Origin: Gracilaria domingensis
Taxonomy: Eukaryota; Rhodophyta; Florideophyceae; Gracilariales; Gracilariaceae
Reading direction: 5' to 3'
Assembly (NCBI GenBank): GCA_022539475.1
Contig: VCMS01000128.1
Coordinates: 1-64,000 of the forward strand
DNA: 64,000 nucleotides
Below are positions 1 through 10,961 of the stretch, piece by piece. The notes under the pieces were generated by a model. It saw only the letters and a program-made list of their open reading frames with translations, did not search any database and had not been told where the DNA came from. The translations under genes and the position numbers were made by a program. Position 1 is the stretch's first letter. Each line of letters begins with the position of its first letter.

Positions 1-899
1 AAATGGAAGAGGATTGCAACAGAAATGTTTCGCTGCTCCTAGGCATCTGTAACTATTCAGGCGATACATTATATACTCTTTCTACACTAATGAAAACTCC
101 TTTAGTGTCCGCTATGAACTGTTGGATAGAAGTTGGTGTTTGTTGTTAGTAGACGTTTACCGCAGAGATTCGAATGCAAGTGAGAAGACATGCAAAGAGC
201 AACAGATGGTTTTCGTTTTGTGTAGACAAAGACATAGTTCTACATGTGGTGCACTGCGGGACGTCAGTAGTACGACGGGACGAGCTACTCTGTGCTTGCC
301 TCCTGAAAAGCACGGCGAGCACAATGGCTCGGATGTTGTATGGCATTTAAAATGAGTCATAGTTTAACTACTGTTGAACGGTTGAAATCAAACTCAAGTA
401 CGCTTATAAGGTTGAAGATCTCGAGCACTGGCGTCTTTCAAATCACGGAGAAACTCGCATGAGCGTGGAGTCACCATTGCGCACGGCCAACGTTGTGCTT
501 TTCACTGTCAAATGAGCGCGAGAGCGAATGTACTTGCACGCACCGACGCCACGTGTATACATTTGTACTGAAAGGGCCGAAAGATAGGCGGTACAGCAAC
601 GCAACAGTGCGCGCCACCAGCACAGCGCCGCTGTGGGCTCGGCAACAATCGATCAAACAACCCCCATTCCCTGGTAGAAAATGCCAAAGTTTCGATGTCA
701 GAAGGTTGTATGTTTAACCAAAGTGGTGCATAGTGCTCCATAGGTGTTATTAATTCCGAGGAACATAAATTATGATTTAGGTGTGGTAGGTTGTCGGCGT
801 ATGCCAGGTGTCCATTGCTGCAACAGCTTGTACGAGATTAACAGCTCGTATCGCCAGAACTGGCCACCCGGCATGCTCATTCACCTAAGCGTTACAAGC
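1..899. other. No supported gene
   Basis: Only short overlapping frames on both strands are present, none with a recognisable domain or protein-like composition. I see no RNA gene or clear repeat. It may be the 5' flank of the decayed Ser-rich coding stretch that begins near position 900. Confidence 0.5.
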
Positions 900-3800
900 A
901 GCTCCAGGCAGTGATGATCGGTACCTGAAGTTCTTTGCCGGACGTGACTCTGTCAGTTGGTGCGAGAAGTTACCGTACGATCGCCAGTGGCTCCGGCTCG
1001 AAATTCGGGGCTCACTAGAGTTCTTTGCTGAGCTCGAGCTCTACTCCGAGCTTTCTAACATTCTTTACCCTGGTCTGTCAACATCAACCGAGCTTGGGTG
1101 CATGACCAGCAGGGATTGTTACTACGAGTGTTAGCAGCCTTCCGAGCTTAACTTCTGTTCCGAGCTGAAGTGCCTCGTCGCGGGATTGTGACTCGGACAG
1201 TTAGCAGCCTACCGTCTCCTTCTCTTAGCCTCTCCGCCCCGACTATTCCAGGGTGATTCCCAGCCCTGGTTTGCCTATTAGCCAGAATGGAGCGTTGGCT
1301 CTGTTGCTCCATCTGCATCAGTTGTGCCAACGGGTTCTATATTCTCGAATGGGTTAGCTTCTCCATCTACATCATTTGGAAGCGTTCCTCTGTTGCCTAT
1401 CTGCATCAGTTGTGCCAACGAGTTCTATATTCTCGAACAGGTTAGCTTCTCCATCTACGTCATTCGGAAGCGTCTCTGGGTCGTTTTTGTCGATTAGCTT
1501 CTCACCCCAAGCCCTACCGCAGAACTTAGTAGTGATACAGGAGTTAGTCCTAGTGAAGGCTTGGTTCTGCTGCCGTCTCAGGTTCTTTCTGTCCCCAAGT
1601 GTATCTTTTTGGATGGATTAGCGTCTGCATCTTCATCGTTCGGGTTTACTTCCGGATCTGTCATATCACCAAGTTTCTTGCTCTCTACACCAAGTGTAGA
1701 ACCAGTATTACTCCCGTGTTGGTGCTGTAATATCTGCAAGTGTGAGCGGAGCAAGTCTGTCTGCCGGTATGTCCGGGTCCTTTTTGCGGCCGAGCTCCTC
1801 GCATTCGGGTGATCCTCTGTCCCCATCTGCATCGCCTGGAATTGTATCAGGATCGCTTGTCTCCCCGGGTGTATCTGTGTCGACAAGTTTCAGTATTGGT
1901 CTACCCACGTCTGGAAGCACTTTAGGAAGCTTGAGCTTTTCTCCAAGCTTTTCTCAGTCCAGTCCTTCTGGAGTAGTTCCCAGTCTTTCTGTGGAACCAA
2001 GTACAAGCTCACTGACAAGCCCGGAATGTTGTGAGTCCGAGTGATTCACTAACATCACCCGGTGCGTCAGGATCTCTCGTATTACCGAGTTCTTCAGTAT
2101 TGAACGGGATTGCTTCTGCTTCAGTGTCATTTGGGATTGTACCCGGATCATTCGTTTCGCCAAGTACCTCGTTGTAAGCCCAACAGTGAACCGAGTATGT
2201 TTCAGGGTCGAGCCCGGGGATTTCAGTCAGTGAGAGCGTCGCTCTTGGTTCTGCTGCAGTCTCTGGTTCTCTTTCTCCAAGCTCGTCGTTTTCTGGCAGT
2301 TTGGGTAGCATATCTCCTTCGCATGGAATCGTTACGCGGAACTAAGTGTCTTGCCAAGTGTCTCCGCTGCAAGCGGGACAGAAGTGGTAGCGAGCCCAAC
2401 TATGGAACCCATTGGCAGTGTCGCCTGAGTCCTGTGGCTTCAGTGAGTTTGGATGTCCCTACTCTTTCAGGTTCACTTGTGTCGCCGAGCAGTTCGTTTT
2501 CAGATGATGTGCTGTTGCCATCTTCATCTCCTGGAATTGTTTCAGGGTCCCGTTTTCTCCCAGTTTGTCCGAATCGACAAGTTTTAGTAGTGGATCACCT
2601 TCGTTTGGAAGCATAACGGGAGCAATAAGTTTGTCCCCGAGCTTAGCTCTGTCAAGTGCATCTGGAGTGGTTCCTAGTCTCACTCTGGAACCAAGCAATA
2701 GTGCAGTAGCAGGCCCAGATATGTCACCGAGTCCAAACTTGATGTCAGTCAGTGCATCAGGACCCTCTTTGCCCCCGACCTCTCCGTCTTTCACCGCTTC
2801 GGAGGTAGATAACTTTGCTTCGCCGAGTGCAAGTGCTGTGAGGGAATCTTTTCCCCTAGTCCAAGTTTGGACGGGTTGAGCCAGTTCTATTGTCACCTAG
2901 TGAAGGTGTTGATTCAGAACAACTTTCGGGTCCAATCCTGCGACAAGTGTGGACGAAACCTCTTCGACAGTTGTTTTGAGTCCAAGTGTATTGCCATCCC
3001 CGATAGTGCGACAAAGCCCACCTGTCGAAGAAGAGTCACCGACTATGTCTCTGGTGAGCCTTGAACCATGGTACCATCAGTGAGTCCTTCGCCTAATGGA
3101 ACTGCACTTGGGGTTGATCCCGCTGGCGAATCAGGCAACGATGATGGTAGTTCTCCACGTTTCATATCTCCCGTTATAGGGAGTGACAGTGGTAACGCCG
3201 ACTCAGGTCGGGATAGCTCCAGAGGTGGAGGATCTTTCCTGGAGGCATTGGTGGTATGAGCGGCATAGCAGTAGTTCTCTTGTTGTCGTTCTAGTTGTTG
3301 GCGTCGTGGTTTACAGATCTTGTGCAGTATTTCCGGACTTTGGAAAAGCCCCGGTCTCATCGCCTTCAGAGAGTTCGAACCATGAAGGTATTCTGATGTC
3401 GAGCAGGATAAGCTTTGAGTCAGATGATGATGACGATGACGACTCACCATGGCCAAGTGTGCGAAGTGCATCCGAACTGTCGGACTCAGTAGTGGAAATG
3501 GGCAGGAAGCTGCTGCCGCGGTAGGGGACAGTTTGCTGGCCTTATGAGGCCTGGTGCGGCACGTGTGCGTCCTCCTCAAGTGATAACCAGGCTAGCTGTC
3601 CCTGGGATGTGTTTGGCGTTGAGTCAGTTGTCTCCTGATTCTACGGATCAGACGCTACTTCCTCAACGTCAGCCCACTCTTCTGACCCCCCTTCCTTCCC
3701 GTCTCTAGGAGCATCATCTTCATCCCGAAGAGCGATCAAACTCGAACTAGGGCTGAACTCCACAGCAAGGGAAAAGGGAGCTGCCGTGGCGGAGAAGCCG

Positions 3801-4780
3801 AGACTGGATCTTTTGTTCGTTTTCGACTCATCAGTGCCCTCTCGTGGAGAGATTATCGTAGACTGAAGGAATCCTTTCTACTCCTGGAGGTGTGATTGAA
3901 ATGTACAAAAGCAAGTTCACGACGGATCTCGGGTTGGATTTGTGGAGTATGCGTATGACTCCGTGGTTGTTTCTGAGCTCGACAGGGATCTCGATGCCGT
4001 TAGGAGACGAATTCTGAGTTCATTCCAAGGCGATGCAAATAACTGGACACTAACGACATGTATATATACGAAGTCGGAGATAAAATGTGGGAAATGCGTT
4101 GAGAAAGGTGGACAGCTTGGTTAATGATCCTGAAAAGAACAACGATATTCATACAATAAGTGAGGTGACATCGAAGAGCCACCAACTGTGCAAGCAACAG
4201 AAGTACCACCAGCAATGAATGGGATGTGTAGGGAAGCCCATCTGGCCTTGAAATGGTCCAGGTATGAAATAATACCACCGGCCGCGAACAAGCACATTCA
4301 GACACAACTGTTGAACGCTCGAAGACTCCGGCGTGTCGTCTTGATAAATGCGGAGAATTGACCAAAGTGGTGCAGGTGGTCAAGGATTGAAGTCTGCTTT
4401 CAAAGAGAAAATGGAAATGGAGAAGCTAGGAATACGTGTTGTTACAATTGTATTGGAGAGGGCCAGGACCCTGAGCTTGCGAAGCTAGGGACTGGGAAGT
4501 CGTCTTTGAGCGCTTTTCGGTTGCTGATGTCGTTACTTTAGTGCCGAAACTTGTTGAAATGATTGTAAGTCGGATTATCGTTTGACGGTCAAGTATTGCG
4601 AAGCGCACCGTAATTAGGAAACGAATGAAGAAGTCCAGGGAAAAAGCCAAGGAAAAGAGGAAGCAGGTGTATAATGCTCTTCGTTTGAAGAACAATGCCG
4701 CCGACAAAAACATTCGGAAAGAATATCCAGGAGGCTAGCGAGCTTCCTCCTTGGTTCACTGATAGCGATAATATTGACTA
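900..4780 (+). pseudogene. Decayed Ser/Pro/Gly-rich repetitive protein gene
   Basis: Plus-strand translation gives a chain of frames that hand over to one another (about 1376-1621, 1561-1812, 1742-2044, 2110-2616, 2565-2879, 3068-3259, 3183-3524). All share one style: degenerate repeats of the type SPSxSFGSVSGS and SPGIVSGS with PSLSVEPS spacers. An acidic stretch (SFESDDDDDDDS, about 3413-3450) follows. Further down are charged pieces near 4095-4200, 4390-4480 and 4620-4690, and a plausible C-terminus ending PPWFTDSDNID before a stop near 4780. No frame stays open through the stretch, and I found no convincing splice sites at most handovers, so I read it as a multiply frameshifted host gene. 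The repeats resemble low-complexity secreted or cell-wall proteins, but function cannot be assigned. A many-intron gene or an error-rich assembly would look similar. Confidence 0.45.
1299..1476 (+). repeat. Two tandem copies of an 89-bp unit
   Basis: Two adjacent near-identical units begin at 1299 and 1388, each starting CTCTGTTG and ending near a TTGGAAGCG or TCGGAAGCG motif. They lie in the Ser-rich coding relic. Because 89 is not a multiple of three, the second copy is read in a different frame from the first, which itself contributes to loss of the reading frame. Confidence 0.7.
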
Positions 4781-5178
4781 AACAACTTAGCTCGCGGTCT
4801 CAATTAGTGTAGCCGTAACATTCAAAACATGCCTAAACTTATCTAACCAATATAAAAAAACATAAAGCAAACACTATGTCTAAACTTGCATTTTTCAACA
4901 CGACCAACGGTCATGACGATTGTCTTCACCACTAGTTCGATCATTTCTTACGCACCGGAGGCACCCTCATTGACTCAATGCTGTTGGCAGCCTGACACAC
5001 TATCAACAAAGGATGAACGCCTTAAAAGGAAAAAAGAATCTCCGAGGCCAGAAATTGTGGGGAGCAAGAGTTTTGCACCGTAGTATGTTTATTGGAACAT
5101 TGCAGTAGTCAGAATCCCTTATTCGCTTACAAGATGCTAAGCTAATGTCATGCGACTCATGTCCTGTTGGGTTTCACT
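4781..5178. other. Intergenic, AT-richer, no gene seen
   Basis: This lies between the Ser-rich relic and the 3' end of the convergent ATP-grasp gene. It contains an A-rich tract near 4850-4870 and no protein-like frame. It probably holds the two 3' untranslated regions. Confidence 0.4.
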
Positions 5179-6529
5179 CTAATTGGTCAAAACTTCAATG
5201 GATAGTTGGCAGCTAGCAAAAAGGATGACTGGAGCTCGGGAAGAAAAATGGTCGCTCGCTACCTTGGATTGCGGGGTAATCGGAACTTTGCAACTGTCCA
5301 TAATCTTCTTGATTTCCATGACTGCCTCCTCCGTGCTGTGTTCGCTGACAACGATAATTTCCGCCATAAAGTGGGAATACCGTCTTCCGGCCCACAAACC
5401 TTATCTCCTTTATGCTTCAGATAAGCAATCTTCAGCACCAACTTGCTTTGCCTAGCAAATGCTAGCCAGTCGTCATCGTTTATAACACCAGAATATGGAA
5501 CATTGATAGCAGACTCTGCCATAAACTTGAGTGGCTCCTTCGGGATAAGCGGTCGTATAGGAATCTTTAAAGCGGTCATGCAGTGCTCCTCAACCAAGTC
5601 TATCCCCCATGCCAACAGGTTTGCATCGCGAACAGAGACACCGCCCATTCTAGCATTAACCTCAATTAGACGGGACCACGTTTGGTATACCGCAATTCTA
5701 CGTGAAAACAGCCGTTTCGGAAGCCCAAAGCCAGGGTACTGTCAATGGCCAGCTTGACGATTTCTGTCTGTTTCGTCTCCGGATAGGATGAAGGACAGTT
5801 GGTGCCTGTTTCTTGAAAATATGGCTCCCAGCAAGCCCAGTTATCCGAAACCTTAGCATAGACAACAGTGCCTTCAGAAAGTAAAATATCCACATCGAAC
5901 TCGTCTCCGTCATAATATTTCTCAACTACCATTTCTGTTCCCTGAGCCCAGATAGTATCCTCCTCGACATCAAATGTACCAAACAGTTTCTCATATGATT
6001 GCATGGCATCCTGAACAGATTCGGCACGTGTAACGCCCATCGAGGCAGCGCCAAACACAGGCTTGAGAATGATGGGGAATCCAACGTAATCACATGCAGC
6101 CGGAATGTCATCGACTTTGAGAACTCTTCTAAAGCGCGGCACAGGCAAACCAGCCTCAGCCATGGTCTGGCGAGTCTTACGCTTATTGCGAGCCTTCTCA
6201 CAGCTTTCGATTGAGTTTGTCTCCACTCCAAGCGCGGTGGCAATGCGGGCGGCCAAAGGGACTGCGTTTTCGGAACAGGTGGTGACAGCATCAAACTCGC
6301 CTTCGACAGTGGATTCTAGAATAGCTTCCATAGCGCGCTCGAACAGGCTGTCATATGCTGTGAAATCGAGCTCTATGAACTGGTGTGCGGAACGAGTGGG
6401 ACGGAAAGCGGCTGCGCGAGGAAGTCGGCCGCGGACGGGGTTTGTGGCGGCGGAGGCGCGGCGGGAACGCGAACGCGTTGAAGGCGGTTCGCTGGCGACG
6501 GGTTGTTGCAGACGCGCGTCGTCAGACAT
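5179..6529 (-). pseudogene. Carnosine-synthase-like ATP-grasp ligase, frame broken twice
   Basis: The first frame (ATG at 6529, 287 codons) shows an ATP-grasp enzyme. Residues about 108-135 hold the EKARNKRKTRQTM linker, 149-170 the ATP-binding strand-loop FPIILKPVFGAASMGV, 200-225 VVEKYYDGDEFDVDI, and 270-285 the FHVELR metal-site strand. The conserved continuation RLIEVNARMGG, typical of carnosine synthase (CARNS1) and related amino-acid ligases, lies in the next frame (about 5259-5670), and the tail ending at 5179 lies in a third. Each switch equals one missing base (near 5669 and near 5394), with no splice signals between. Either the gene is recently dead or the assembly lacks two bases. 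Compared with CARNS1 the N-terminal domain is short. Family chemistry is ATP-dependent peptide-bond or amide ligation; the substrate is unknown. The palindrome array starts only 37 bp upstream of the start codon. Confidence 0.7.
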
Positions 6530-6565
6530 GTCATAATGTCATTCTGTCGTACTGGCAGCGGGCGA

Positions 6566-6968
6566 GGTCAAGTTGTGTTAGGGTCGCTACCCTAACACAA
6601 CTTGACCACCGTGCCCGCGGCAGGTTACGTTTTGGACGGCGTTGCGTGCGGTGTGTGTTTTGGGAGGTCTGTGGGCGCTACCAGAATGTGCCGAAAACGT
6701 GCCCACGGGCGGGGGGGGTCGGTCGTGTTAGGGTAGGTACCCTAACACGACCGGACCCCCCGCCCGCGGGCATAAAATCGCACATTTTTCAAAAAATCGC
6801 CCAAAACGTGCCCGCAGGCGGGGGGTCCGGTCGTGTTAGGGTAGCTACCCTAACACGACCGACCCCCCGCGCCCGCGGGCATAAAATATCACATTTTCTA
6901 AAAAACCAGCCGAAACGTGCCCGCGGCGGGGGGTCCGGCTGTGTTAGGGTAGCCACCCTAACACAACC
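6566..6968. repeat. Array of four imperfect palindromes, 108-bp period
   Basis: Four inverted repeats share the core arm GTGTTAGGGTA followed by its reverse complement. Copy 1 spans 6566-6607 (19-bp arms, 4-base centre). The 32-bp cores of copies 2, 3 and 4 start at 6721, 6829 and 6937, exactly 108 bp apart. The core of copy 3 is a perfect palindrome. In copies 2-4 the cores sit in longer G-rich/C-rich arms (CGGGCGGGGGGTC against GACCCCCCGCCCG), and the units are joined by similar AT-rich linkers (CATAAAATCGCACATTTT type). An outer inverted repeat, TTTTGGGAGGTCT near 6658 and AGACCTCCCAAAA near 7019, brackets copies 2-4. The role is unknown: foldback element, MITE-like array, or promoter element of the adjacent minus-strand gene. 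Confidence 0.85.
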
Positions 6969-7035
6969 GACCCCCCACGCCCGCGGGCACATTCTGGCCA
7001 CATTTTGGCACCATGCCGAGACCTCCCAAAACACC

Positions 7036-8099
7036 TTCCTCGACACTTCCCGCATTCATTACGGTGCACCCGCCCGCCAACACGTGGACGCTGCTGGCCA
7101 CGTAAATTGGCGGGAGGTAAAAGGCTGTACAGACAACGCCGTCTGTACATAAATGAGAGTAAATCTCCATTATTATGAGCGCTTAAAGAGCACGATTCAA
7201 GAACGCACCCATTACTCGTATTAAAACCATTTTTCAGCGTTTTAAAACCTCCAAAAACACAGTTTGATGCATTACTCACAGTCCTTTTGTTGCAAGCACA
7301 ATATAAATTCATCAGACAAGACTCAGCTAGTTTTCGTATACAATTAATGCTCACCTAATAAGGGAACTCACGACCATGTGTTTTCTACACGTTGTGTACG
7401 TTTTAACACACTACACTATTTACACTCCTCAAAGCAGCAAGGTGACGAACTACAAAAGCGCCTCAACAGCCGCACGCACGAAAGCAGTAATTCGCCGGGA
7501 TGAGCGGCAGGTGAACAGAGTGACGACAGTAGATAGCTAACTAAAATACTCGCCACCATTGTTTCCGGTGAAGAAACAAATTCTACCGATGATTTAGAAG
7601 AGGTAATATCGTCTAGCATGAGCGCACCAGCTCTGGCGTTTTATGTTATTACCTGAATTTAATTGGTTCGTTCCGAACGGGTGGTAAAAAGCAATGAAGG
7701 CCTTCAACTACCATAGAATCTCCGAATTATAGTCGTAGTGGATTTCTCTGCGGAACACTAAAAAGAAATAAATGGAGTTCTGACAAGCTAACTATTACAT
7801 GATCCTCACAGGTCTAGAGAACGGGGCTGTAACAGCTCCTATATGCTACATTCATTCAGTATAAAACTCTATGGAAGGAAAACACGACAAGAGTCGTAGC
7901 TGAAAGCAAAACAGATGGTAGTCATGAAAACCCCTCAGCCCGGCGTGCTTGGGCTTGTAGCACATGACAATTGTTCCAATATTGAAATCGCATCGCTTCC
8001 CCTCCCATTAACAAGGCCTGTCACCAACATTACAAGAGAAGACATAAATCGACGTGTTGTGGAGATACTGTAAAATGCTGCCAATGGTTTTAGTTCTTC
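7036..8099. other. Intergenic, no gene supported
   Basis: There is a small hairpin at 7125-7149 (TGTACAGAC, 6-base loop, GTCTGTACA). Otherwise I see only short frames without protein-like composition. The right part grades into degraded transposase-like sequence after about 8100. Confidence 0.4.
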
Positions 8100-8595
8100 T
8101 TCTGCTAAGAGCCGTGATAAAACTTCAGAGTTCCACTTCCAATGCTATGAATTGCTGCCGACCACTTCGTCGAGGAGCATTTAAAGGCTTCAATCTGCCA
8201 CCGAAGTGACGAAATAGAGCTTTCACTACATAATGGGCCACGATTGCCCCTATAAGTAGTCCAAGCGACGTCCGAGTACTGAGAGAAAATTGTTCTCATT
8301 GGGGCCGTGTCCTGCGCTCCCTATCAGATTTCAAAGAATTCCATCATGAAAGGAAAAACATGTCAATGTCTTTGTATGCTTTGGCCCCCGTCATTCGAAG
8401 GAGATCAGCCTTGGTGAAGGTTTCATTCAGTAACCTGCCTTTCTTCGGCGTGGACAAATCTATATGCAAACTTCTGGCAGAAACGTTGCATGGCATGGGA
8501 GATAGATTTGCGTTTGTAAAGTTCCGGATTTGAGTACGTATCGTTCGAAATGAACGTGACGCGGATGATTCTATTGCAGTGCTTAGGGTCTCTGA

Positions 8596-10239
8596 CTACA
8601 CTCTCTCGATTTCTGGAGTATTAATCGATTTCAATATGCCGAGATGCAGGTTGCGTAACTGTTCAAAGAAAGCTCTCCTTGTTCCGAACAGACTGCATGT
8701 AAATAACCCCTGGATGAATCTTACGGTCAAGGAGGTTTTGATGGACGACAGAATAAGAGATATGGAATTAGAACGCATGAGAGTATGAGACTTAGATCTC
8801 CTCTCCCTTGCACGACGTAAACTTCTTTCTCCCTCGCCTTTCTTTGCATATTCGAGAATGACTGAGTATGTCTTTCTGACTCTTTTAGTGTGGTTTTGAG
8901 AGGGTCCAGTGAATGACGTAAGAACATTACTGCATAAAGATGAGGGAGGGGCTTTGCATCTATGACAAGGGCTTTGCGTTTTGGTCCAATGAAGAATGGA
9001 CAAAATGTCCTTAGCCTCAGGAATATCCGCACAATAACTTGCAAGCAGAGGATGGCACACTCGACTTAGTTTGTCTTCGCCGATGAACTGAAAACCTTTC
9101 TGCGTGAGATTTAGAATGGGCTCCAGGACTTGACGAAGAGATTCTTGAAGGATTTGCATCCTGGACTCGCGTAGAGACTTGCTAGAAACGAATGGCATTG
9201 CGTCTGCTTCAGATGCGGAAACCTCGATCAGTGTGGTAGGGAAGTATGCCACTACTGTGAGGTCATCACGGATACACTTACGGCGAAGCTCGTCGGAGAA
9301 GTTGAGAAATATGAGGTGAAGAGGATAGGGGGTAAGCGATGTTTGCTTTAGAGTTGTTGAAGACTTATCGGTGTATACCTGCAGAAGACCTACGAAAGAT
9401 TCGCTGTAACTTATTTCTTGGGAGTACCACACTATTCTACTATCCAAAGAGCCCATGACCATTTCCTTAAGTTTTGAGGTGGCGTCTCTTGCGAGAGAGC
9501 CGGACATGGGGTGAGATATTTTCGTGGAGTGGTTCTGAGGTATAGGGTGGAAGAATGTGTTTTCGTTGTTAGCCAACTGGAGCTGTTTCACAAGTGTCTG
9601 AACGGGGTCTCTCGTGTAGAGGGTGGCGCTGAACTTACATCCTTCTGGCGAGACAGTTCTGCGATTGAAACCGTCCTTTGAGGCGTATCGTTCGAAAATG
9701 GCCTTCTTCAGTTCTGTACAGCGCTTGGAACTTGTTATGGTCTCGTTGAATCGCTTTTGCGAGAATCGCGGGTCCCGAAGTAGCCCAATTAGCTCGTCCG
9801 CCTCACGATGACCAAGGTTGGAAGCTACTGAAGCCAGACAAACCGTGAGATAATCCATATGCAAATCACCGAGGGCCTCCTCAGAAGGCACTGGGCGGGA
9901 ACTGCTTCCGTGTTCTCGCTCTAATGACGCGGGAGCCGGGGAAGGAGAAACACAATGCAAAGTGTCCGGAATGGGAGGGGCGCACGGAGTGGGGTCGACG
10001 ATGTCCTCGGACACTGGAGGCTCGGGAAGGCGACAAGGGGCAGTGACCGTTTCGGAAGATGCGGGCGCGGGTGCGGAAAGCTTGAGACGCTTGCTTCTCC
10101 GAATGGGCCGGCTATTGTCGTCTTCCAGCGCTGCTTTCAGACGAAACGGGCAATGGTTGACATGCTGTTGAAGGGATAAGACTCCTCGGCGAGTAACGAA
10201 GGGGCACCCACGCTTCTTATGTGTACAGTAGTAGACCAT
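8596..10239 (-). CDS. Plavaka/CACTA-like DNA transposon protein, 3' end degraded
   Basis: From the ATG at 10239 the frame gives 547 residues. The N-terminus has a C2H2-type finger (CTHKKRGCPF...HVNHC, residues about 5-30), as in many CACTA-superfamily Plavaka transposases. A Pro/Ser-rich linker follows. The middle contains LIFLNFSDELRRKC and LTVVAYFPT, and later CHPLLASYCADIPEAKDI with CHRCKAP; these match in style the segment of Plavaka proteins around the ...SYxADxPE...C..C motif. Near the end LRNLHLGILK resembles their LHxLDLGIFK motif. Real family proteins run several hundred residues longer. Fragments in other minus-strand frames between 8100 and 8595 (for example TKADLLRMTGAKAYKDID near 8360-8420) look like the decayed remainder. 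I found no terminal repeats. Assignment rests on motif resemblance only; a domesticated derivative is possible. Confidence 0.55.
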   Translation of the reverse strand: MVYYCTHKKRGCPFVTRRGVLSLQQHVNHCPFRLKAALEDDNSRPIRRSKRLKLSAPAPASSETVTAPCRLPEPPVSEDIVDPTPCAPPIPDTLHCVSPSPAPASLEREHGSSSRPVPSEEALGDLHMDYLTVCLASVASNLGHREADELIGLLRDPRFSQKRFNETITSSKRCTELKKAIFERYASKDGFNRRTVSPEGCKFSATLYTRDPVQTLVKQLQLANNENTFFHPIPQNHSTKISHPMSGSLARDATSKLKEMVMGSLDSRIVWYSQEISYSESFVGLLQVYTDKSSTTLKQTSLTPYPLHLIFLNFSDELRRKCIRDDLTVVAYFPTTLIEVSASEADAMPFVSSKSLRESRMQILQESLRQVLEPILNLTQKGFQFIGEDKLSRVCHPLLASYCADIPEAKDILSILHWTKTQSPCHRCKAPPSSLCSNVLTSFTGPSQNHTKRVRKTYSVILEYAKKGEGERSLRRARERRSKSHTLMRSNSISLILSSIKTSLTVRFIQGLFTCSLFGTRRAFFEQLRNLHLGILKSINTPEIERV

Positions 10240-10608
10240 GGGAAGAAGAACTGAACGAGAAACGACGACAAAGACTGCAAGGGAAGGGCGTCCGAAGGGA
10301 GAAGGAGGTCGAGCGACAGTCAATATCGACGTCTTGCTCAGAACGGAGAATATATTTTGAGTTTAAATCACGTGCTTTCGTTCAAAAAGGAACGTAGGTA
10401 CACGTCGACCTCAACACAAGGGTGTACTTCTCGTATTATCTACCACTAGTTATAAACCTGTGGTTTCCCAACGTTGTACGCTGTACACTTGTCCAATCTC
10501 GCACAGAAAAATAAATCTCTTCCCTTCGCCGCCGCCGCCGCGCCTCCGACGTCCGAACTTCCGTTACCGTCGTGAGCCATGCCATCGATATCATCGCGTT
10601 ATACTCCG
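10240..10608. other. Intergenic flank of the transposon relic
   Basis: No gene is seen. A purine/pyrimidine-biased GC stretch (GCCGCCGCCGCC near 10530) lies just left of the 75-bp hairpin. Confidence 0.35.
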
Positions 10609-10683
10609 CTCCGTCGTACTTTTTCCCGCCCTCCACTTTATGGAGGCTCCATAAAGTAGAGGGCGGAAGAAAGTAGGACGGAG
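10609..10683. repeat. 75-bp hairpin, 37-bp arms
   Basis: CTCCGTCGTACTTTTTCCCG... is followed after a single central base (10646) by its near-perfect reverse complement, ending GGACGGAG. A few mismatches lie in the A/T part of the arms. It is not associated with a coding frame, so it is a foldback element or MITE core. Confidence 0.85.
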
Positions 10684-10961
10684 TCATCCGTATCTCAGGG
10701 ATGTATTCCGTGCAGTCTTTTCGTACGTTCTCCCATATCCTTCCACGTATCTTTGCTCTAAACTAACCAATCCTCACCGCGTTTCTTCGCGCTCTGCGAC
10801 ATGGAAACGGCAGGAAATAAGCTAATCACCCTCAACTTCTTCTATTTGTTCAAGATATAGAACGAGTTGAAGGGTGAAAACGGGAACCCGGTAACCCAAA
10901 CCGACGACTGTAAGTACGCGACCAATAGTTCATTTCGTTGCGCCATAGGCTCTAGCTCTGC

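Noticed and set aside
6566-6968. CRISPR-like array
   Set aside because: Units are palindromes in tandem with similar linkers, not identical short repeats separated by unique spacers, and the sequence is eukaryotic nuclear DNA.
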